A DNA stretch of 18,680 bases, taken from Clostridia bacterium (lineage in GTDB: Bacteria > Bacillota > Clostridia > Christensenellales > UBA1242). The position numbers and the translations under genes were made by a program. The DNA is taken from assembly GCA_017456465.1 (NCBI GenBank), contig JAFTJJ010000038.1, positions 1 through 18,680 on the forward strand, given 5' to 3'. Shown piece after piece: positions 15,623 through 18,680 of the stretch (positions within the stretch are counted from its first letter, which is position 1; the number at the start of each line of letters is the position of its first letter). The notes beneath the pieces were generated by a model, which was not told the DNA's origin, made no database searches, and saw only the letters and a program-made list of their open reading frames with translations.

Positions 15623-15838
15623 TTATGATCCAGACTCAATTGCCTTGCATCTTTCACAAAGTGCCTTGAAATATTTTTCTGCATATTCCTTACAATATTT
15701 TGTGTTGATGAATTTTCTGTCAACTGCCGATGCAAGTTCAATGTCACCAAGTCCGCTAAAGATTTTCAACACTTCTTTTGAAAAGTTTGGATGCCCCAAA
15801 CAAGACTCTGGCAAATCAGAGCAAAAAATTTCATACCA
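15623..15838 (-). pseudogene. 3' portion of gene 15839-16288, beyond an in-frame TAG
   Basis: Directly after the TAG stop at 15839-15841 the same frame stays open for 71 more codons to a TAA. The product looks like genuine protein (WYEIFCSD, LPESCLGHPNFSKEVLKIF, KYCKEYAEKYFKALCERCK): amphipathic helices rich in Lys, Glu and Cys. No ribosome binding site precedes any possible start; the first in-frame candidate is a TTG at 15814. So it is best explained as the C-terminal end of the upstream gene, separated by a nonsense mutation or reached by read-through. The intact fusion would be 220 residues plus the amber position. Confidence 0.6.
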
Positions 15839-16288
15839 CTAAGTCCCCTTGCTTGCATCAAATTTGTTAAGTTCATGCGCAGTTTTTTGCACAAGATAAG
15901 CATTGCTCACAAACCCATCAATGTCCAACTTCGAAACACTTCGGGGAACATCAACCAAATGCAAGATCTTGCTTTGACTCAAAACATACAGTTTTGAAAT
16001 TTCTGATCCTCGCACAGAAGTGGATTCAACCAATACATAACTTCCCGCCAAATAACCATGTTTGACTGGAATCAATGTGAAAACCTCGTCATGTTCTGCC
16101 CTCATTCTTCCATTATTCTTTGTGAGAATTTCAGCATATCCTTTTGAAGACTTCACATGGACACAAGATATCGGACAATTCAAAAATATTTTTTCATTTG
16201 TAATCTCTGAAAGTGGAATCAGACCAACCTTGTCAAAACAAACAGATAACTCGAGCTGCTCATCACCAATATAATCATAATTAATCAT
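15839..16288 (-). CDS. hypothetical protein, probably truncated by amber codon
   Basis: I do not recognise this 149-residue protein. It is beta-rich through about residue 120 (QLELSVCFDKVGLIPLSEI, then HVKSSKGYAEILTK and a GSYVLVESTS strand), followed by a helical start (IDGFVSNAYLVQKTAHELNK). It ends abruptly in FDASKGT at a TAG, and the frame then continues open for 71 sense codons. The ATG has GAGGA 10 nt upstream and a consensus promoter, so transcription and translation signals look healthy. The gene abuts the integrase relic on its upstream side and may have been cargo of, or a neighbour to, that element. Either a recent pseudogene or a gene with programmed read-through. Confidence 0.7.
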   Translation of the reverse strand: MINYDYIGDEQLELSVCFDKVGLIPLSEITNEKIFLNCPISCVHVKSSKGYAEILTKNNGRMRAEHDEVFTLIPVKHGYLAGSYVLVESTSVRGSEISKLYVLSQSKILHLVDVPRSVSKLDIDGFVSNAYLVQKTAHELNKFDASKGT

Positions 16289-16324
16289 TGAAACATTTCC
16301 TCGCTAAATTTATTTATTAAATAT

Positions 16325-16353
16325 ATTATAAACCATAAATCCTTACATTTCAA
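16325..16353 (-). promoter_or_regulatory. sigma-A promoter of gene 15839-16288
   Basis: TTGAAA (16348-16353), a 17-bp spacer and TATAAT (16325-16330), about 37 nt before the start codon. Confidence 0.85.
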
Positions 16354-16367
16354 GGGGCTTATTTTAA

Positions 16368-16656
16368 AATAAAATAGCAAATTTTGTTGCACAACATCAC
16401 GTAAATTTAAAACATAAGTTTTGCTTCCGCCCATTATTTGTGTTTAGAATAGAGAGCAAAAGTCTGCATGATTGCAGACACACGTTCAGTACAAATTTAT
16501 ATTATTTAAAAGTTCCAGACAAAAAAAAGACAGTCTTATATGGGTCATGCAAACATCAAAATGACAAATGATATTTACACGACACTTGACCCAACAATTA
16601 CAAAAGAAGATATACTTAAACTATATAATAATTTATACCCAAAGTTTGATTATTAA
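16368..16656 (+). pseudogene. C-terminal relic of a tyrosine recombinase (integrase)
   Basis: Two overlapping plus-strand frames encode the catalytic C-terminus of a phage/ICE-type tyrosine recombinase. Frame one (from 16368) contains SLHDCRHTFSTNLYYLKV, the HxxR box (box II). Frame two (16510-16656) contains QSYMGHANIKMTNDIYTTL, with the GH histidine and the nucleophilic tyrosine ten residues later, and ends at TAA. The join falls in an A8 run at 16521-16528. Removing one A makes the spacing from HxxR to GH exactly that of intact integrases (27 residues). The N-terminal half and the first catalytic arginine are missing, so this is a decayed fragment of about 95 codons. It lies 129 bp from the 3' end of tRNA-Asn, a typical integration target. 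Confidence 0.85.
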
Positions 16657-16680
16657 TTTTGACACCACTTTTGACACCAC
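16657..16680. repeat. tandem 12-bp direct repeat after the integrase relic
   Basis: TTTTGACACCAC occurs twice in perfect tandem and is followed by TTTTT. It starts immediately after the integrase stop codon. Short direct repeats next to int genes often act as recombinase arm-binding sites, which is a likely but unproven reading. Confidence 0.8.
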
Positions 16681-16730
16681 TTTTTAGCCAAAAATTCGGC
16701 AAAACAGCATTTTACACAAAAAATGCAACA

Positions 16731-16779
16731 AATAAAAAAAACGGCTCTATGTCAGATATTGTCTAACATAGAACCGTTT
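16731..16779 (-). terminator. intrinsic terminator of tRNA-Asn
   Basis: An 18-bp stem with two G-U pairs (16739-16756 with 16762-16779) and a 5-nt loop is followed on the minus strand by a U8-A-UUU tail. It begins 5 nt after the tRNA 3' end. Confidence 0.92.
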
Positions 16780-16784
16780 AAGTT

Positions 16785-16859
16785 TGGCTCCCCGTGTAGG
16801 ATTTGAACCTACGACCTTGCGATTAACAGTCGCCTGCTCCACCGCTGAGCTAACGGGGA
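16785..16859 (-). tRNA. tRNA-Asn (GTT)
   Basis: A 75-nt cloverleaf with encoded CCA. The acceptor stem is TCCCCGT/ACGGGGA with discriminator G, the D arm GCTC/GAGC, the anticodon loop CTGTTAA giving anticodon GTT, and the T arm GTAGG-TTCAAAT-CCTAC. The 27-43 pair is G-A, the only mismatch. It is a single tRNA gene with its own promoter and terminator. Its 3' flank holds the integrase relic. Confidence 0.97.
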
Positions 16860-16901
16860 ATACCGTTTCAATTTGCTTGCGTTTGTCACACAAGTATTCG
16901 T

Positions 16902-16930
16902 ATTATAATATAGAAAAAAAATAATTGCAA
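16902..16930 (-). promoter_or_regulatory. promoter of tRNA-Asn
   Basis: TTGCAA (16925-16930), a 17-bp spacer and a perfect TATAAT (16902-16907), giving a start about 36 nt upstream of the mature tRNA 5' end. Confidence 0.82.
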
Positions 16931-16958
16931 CAGTTTTTTAAAAAATTTTCATATTTTT

Positions 16959-17462
16959 TTATTTAACACTGCCAACCAATAAATTTTGAAGTTCTTCAAA
17001 TAAATTATACACCGCATCATCATCAAGCATTGCACTTGTGATTTCATGCACTGTGCCAAACCTGGCATTAAGCTCAGACAAAATCCTTGTTGAAACATTC
17101 TCAAGTTCCACACTGATTGAATCTTCATCCACGACTGAATTGAGTGTTCCATCAATGTCAATCAAATTTGAAAGTGGTGCAACATACACATCTTCAGAAT
17201 CAACAATGATTTTCAACAATTTGTCCGTGTTCGTTTCTGGAACTGTTGGTTCTTCTGGGTCATCATTTCCACCTGCAAGAACGTCATCATCGCCACCACC
17301 ACTTGGAGCAGAAGAAGAACTCTGTGTCGGAGGATTTGTTCCTCCCTCATTTGGAAGTTTGTTCAAGTTCAAAATCACACAAACGAAAAGTGCAACCACA
17401 CAAATGATTGCACAAACATAACACATGACCACATAAATTTTGTTTCTTTTATCAATTGTCAT
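16959..17462 (-). CDS. single-pass membrane protein, unknown function
   Basis: The 167-residue protein has a short basic cytoplasmic N-terminus (TIDKRNK) and one hydrophobic helix (about residues 9-31, IYVVMCYVCAIICVVALFVC). An external Ser/Gly/Pro/Asp-rich low-complexity linker follows (about 40-75), then an acidic domain of about 90 residues (LKIIVDSEDVYVAPLSNLID onward). No family is recognised. Two starts compete: ATG at 17462, with no good RBS but 17 nt after the previous stop; and TTG at 17513, with AAGGTG 7 nt upstream, overlapping the previous gene by 34 nt and adding 17 residues. I use the ATG but the TTG is possible. It forms a pair with the gene upstream. Confidence 0.78.
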   Translation of the reverse strand: MTIDKRNKIYVVMCYVCAIICVVALFVCVILNLNKLPNEGGTNPPTQSSSSAPSGGGDDDVLAGGNDDPEEPTVPETNTDKLLKIIVDSEDVYVAPLSNLIDIDGTLNSVVDEDSISVELENVSTRILSELNARFGTVHEITSAMLDDDAVYNLFEELQNLLVGSVK

Positions 17463-17479
17463 CTTTCGTAAACTTGATT

Positions 17480-17911
17480 TTATCTCAAAATAATTGTTGT
17501 CGATGTTGGACAAATTTCATCACCTTCAGCAAGGACAACTTCTTGACCGTGTTTGTATTCCTTCACAAAACCGCCAATTCTGATGTTGAATGTGTCTTCA
17601 TTGCTGTAAGCCGCAAGAACCGTATATTTCCCTGGTTTGATTGGTGATTTTTTGCCAACGGCAACCATTTTTCTTGGCTGAAGAACAATGTCTTCTTTCA
17701 CATATGACACTTGCATCTCACCATTGTCATCAACGATGTTTGCATCTGGAGTGTATCTCACACCACCAATTTCTTCAACAGTGTTCACTTCCTTTTGCTT
17801 GTTTTTATTCTTTGCTTTTTTCTCTTTCACAACTGTCACAATGGTCACAATCGAAGCAATGAGAACAATTGCAACAAACAATCCAATAAAGCAATATTCC
17901 AAAATTGTCAT
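17480..17911 (-). CDS. membrane-anchored protein with C-terminal beta domain, unknown
   Basis: The 143-residue protein has one N-terminal membrane helix (about residues 5-28, EYCFIGLFVAIVLIASIVTI) followed by a Lys-rich segment (29-42, KEKKAKNKNKQKE). By the positive-inside rule the bulk of the protein is cytoplasmic. A beta-rich domain of about 95 residues follows (GGVRYTPDANIVDDNGEMQV, then KPGKYTVLAAYSNEDTFNIR and IGGFVKEYKHGQEVVLAEGD), resembling a small beta-sandwich, but I cannot name it. The ATG has AAAGGAG 9 nt upstream. It is followed closely by another single-pass protein, so the two are probably translated from one mRNA. Confidence 0.82.
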   Translation of the reverse strand: MTILEYCFIGLFVAIVLIASIVTIVTVVKEKKAKNKNKQKEVNTVEEIGGVRYTPDANIVDDNGEMQVSYVKEDIVLQPRKMVAVGKKSPIKPGKYTVLAAYSNEDTFNIRIGGFVKEYKHGQEVVLAEGDEICPTSTTIILR

Positions 17912-17947
17912 AAAGAGTTCACTCCTTTCCCTATGTCTTACACGTTA

Positions 17948-17976
17948 ATAATATCATGTCTGAGTTGCAAAATCAA
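17948..17976 (-). promoter_or_regulatory. promoter of the two small membrane-protein genes
   Basis: TTGATT (17971-17976), a 17-bp spacer and TATTAT (17948-17953), between the VanZ-like stop and the start at 17911. Confidence 0.6.
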
Positions 17977-17994
17977 CAAAATTGATCACATCAA

Positions 17995-18540
17995 TCACGC
18001 TTTCTTGTTGTGAATCAAACATTTAATTCCCATTGCCAAGTAATACACAACCGACACAAAAAGATAACCAATCGCAGAACTGATCATGTTGAACACAACA
18101 TCTGAAATCTGTACGCTCCTTGAAACAGGCAAAACAAACTGCAAAGTTTCAATCAATCCCCCAATCAAAGCTCCACAAAGCACTGCAATCACAAAGCCCC
18201 ACTTGATGTTTTTCCTCTTTGAAAAAATGCACACAGCTTCACCAATTGGCATCAGCATCAAGAGATTGATGACTCGATCAAGCTTTGTGGTCTTGAATGT
18301 CCAGTTGATTGTCTTTTGACACCATTCTCCCGAGAAATCAAAACCAATATTCATCCATGTTTGATTGATGTCAATTTTGCCAAGAACCCCAACAAAAAGC
18401 ACCGCAAAAAATAACGATAATAAAATCCACATAACTCTTCTGAACTTTTTGTCGTCTTTCACACAAAAAAGAACCACAAGTGGCACGGCGACATAAAAAA
18501 TGCTCAAAAACACGATCACAACCCAAGTGGCAATTTTCAT
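17995..18540 (-). CDS. VanZ-like family membrane protein
   Basis: The 181-residue protein has four or five hydrophobic helices (residues about 5-27, 35-55, 88-105, 115-135 and 147-170). Signature segments of the VanZ-like family are present: DRVINLLMLMPIGEAVC, and GGLIETLQFVLPVSRSVQIS followed by DVVFNMISSAIGYL with its conserved Asp and Asn. The family includes VanZ, which gives low-level teicoplanin resistance, but most chromosomal members have unknown roles, so no resistance is implied. The ATG has an AGAGGGA site upstream; the stop is TGA. It follows rlmH by 42 nt with no promoter or terminator visible in the gap, so probably shares its transcript. Confidence 0.85.
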   Translation of the reverse strand: MKIATWVVIVFLSIFYVAVPLVVLFCVKDDKKFRRVMWILLSLFFAVLFVGVLGKIDINQTWMNIGFDFSGEWCQKTINWTFKTTKLDRVINLLMLMPIGEAVCIFSKRKNIKWGFVIAVLCGALIGGLIETLQFVLPVSRSVQISDVVFNMISSAIGYLFVSVVYYLAMGIKCLIHNKKA

Positions 18541-18582
18541 TTTGATCCCTCTTCAAAAAATTAATTTTTGACAACAAACATT

Positions 18583-18680
18583 TTATTTATGATATGGCGT
18601 GTTGTTAATTATTGTAAACGCCCTGTAAATTTGCTCATATAGCATAAGCCTGAAAAGTTGATGAGGAAAAGTCATTTTTC
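18583..18680 (-). CDS. rlmH: 23S rRNA (pseudouridine1915-N3)-methyltransferase RlmH, C-terminal part
   Basis: Only the last 32 codons lie in the window; the gene runs past the right edge. They read KMTFPHQLFRLMLYEQIYRA, then FTIINNTPYHK and TAA. This is the near-invariant C-terminus of the SPOUT-fold enzyme RlmH, which methylates pseudouridine 1915 in helix 69 of 23S rRNA. The start, RBS and cofactor-binding knot are outside the window. Confidence 0.93.
   Translation of the reverse strand, partial: KMTFPHQLFRLMLYEQIYRAFTIINNTPYHK

Noticed and set aside
15839..15841. Genome-wide reassignment of TAG to an amino acid
   Set aside because: nusG and prfB in the same window terminate with TAG exactly at conserved C-termini, so TAG is a normal stop here.
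16462..16479. Perfect 7-bp hairpin GTCTGCA/TGCAGAC considered as a terminator
   Set aside because: It falls inside the coding sequence for the HDCR box of the integrase relic and has only a four-base T-run on one side.
17995..18540. Calling the VanZ-like gene a glycopeptide resistance determinant
   Set aside because: No other van genes are present and most chromosomal VanZ-like proteins have no known resistance role.
1..18680. CRISPR array, toxin-antitoxin pair, restriction or other defence system
   Set aside because: No regularly spaced repeats, nuclease, methyltransferase or toxin signatures were seen on either strand.

Overview
The window looks like a low-GC Bacillota chromosome, probably an uncultivated gut-type Clostridia or relative. 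The reasons are AT-rich intergenic DNA, consensus TTGACA/TATAAT promoters with 17-bp spacers, GGAGG-type ribosome binding sites, CCA encoded in the tRNA gene, and a SecA ending in a zinc-binding SEC-C tail. TAA, TAG and TGA are all used as stops (nusG and prfB end in TAG; comF and the VanZ-like gene in TGA), so the standard bacterial code applies. Nearly every gene is on the minus strand. The exceptions are two orphan genes of unknown function and one integrase relic.

Reading along the minus strand (right to left), the right edge holds the C-terminal end of rlmH, a VanZ-like membrane protein, and two small single-pass membrane proteins of unknown function. Next comes tRNA-Asn(GTT) with its own promoter and a strong terminator. 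On the 3' side of the tRNA lies a decayed tyrosine-recombinase gene (C-terminal catalytic part only, frameshifted in an A8 run) followed by a perfect 12-bp tandem repeat: the scar of an old tRNA-targeted mobile element. Then comes a gene of unknown function apparently cut by an in-frame amber codon, comF, and a secA-HD phosphohydrolase operon that ends at a terminator shared with a plus-strand orphan gene.

The middle is dominated by a 970-residue membrane-hairpin/coiled-coil protein of unknown function. It is divergent from the plus-strand orphan at 9988, which appears to be transcribed leaderless. Left of it is a prfB - small helical protein - tsaD operon (peptide release and tRNA t6A modification).

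The left third is the classic rpmG-secE-nusG-rplK-rplA and rplJ-rplL block. Unusually, this block is split by a plus-strand 156-residue orphan gene with its own promoter and a bidirectional terminator. rplJ-rplL therefore has a separate consensus promoter and a long leader with an attenuator-like hairpin, as expected for an L10-responsive leader. Tandem hairpins follow rplL at the window edge, where rpoB would usually lie.

Most of the content is housekeeping: translation, secretion, transcription elongation and RNA modification. The less ordinary items are the orphan gene inside the ribosomal block, the amber-interrupted gene, the integrase relic at tRNA-Asn, the giant coiled-coil membrane protein and the leaderless orphan. 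I did not find a defence system, CRISPR array or intact mobile element.
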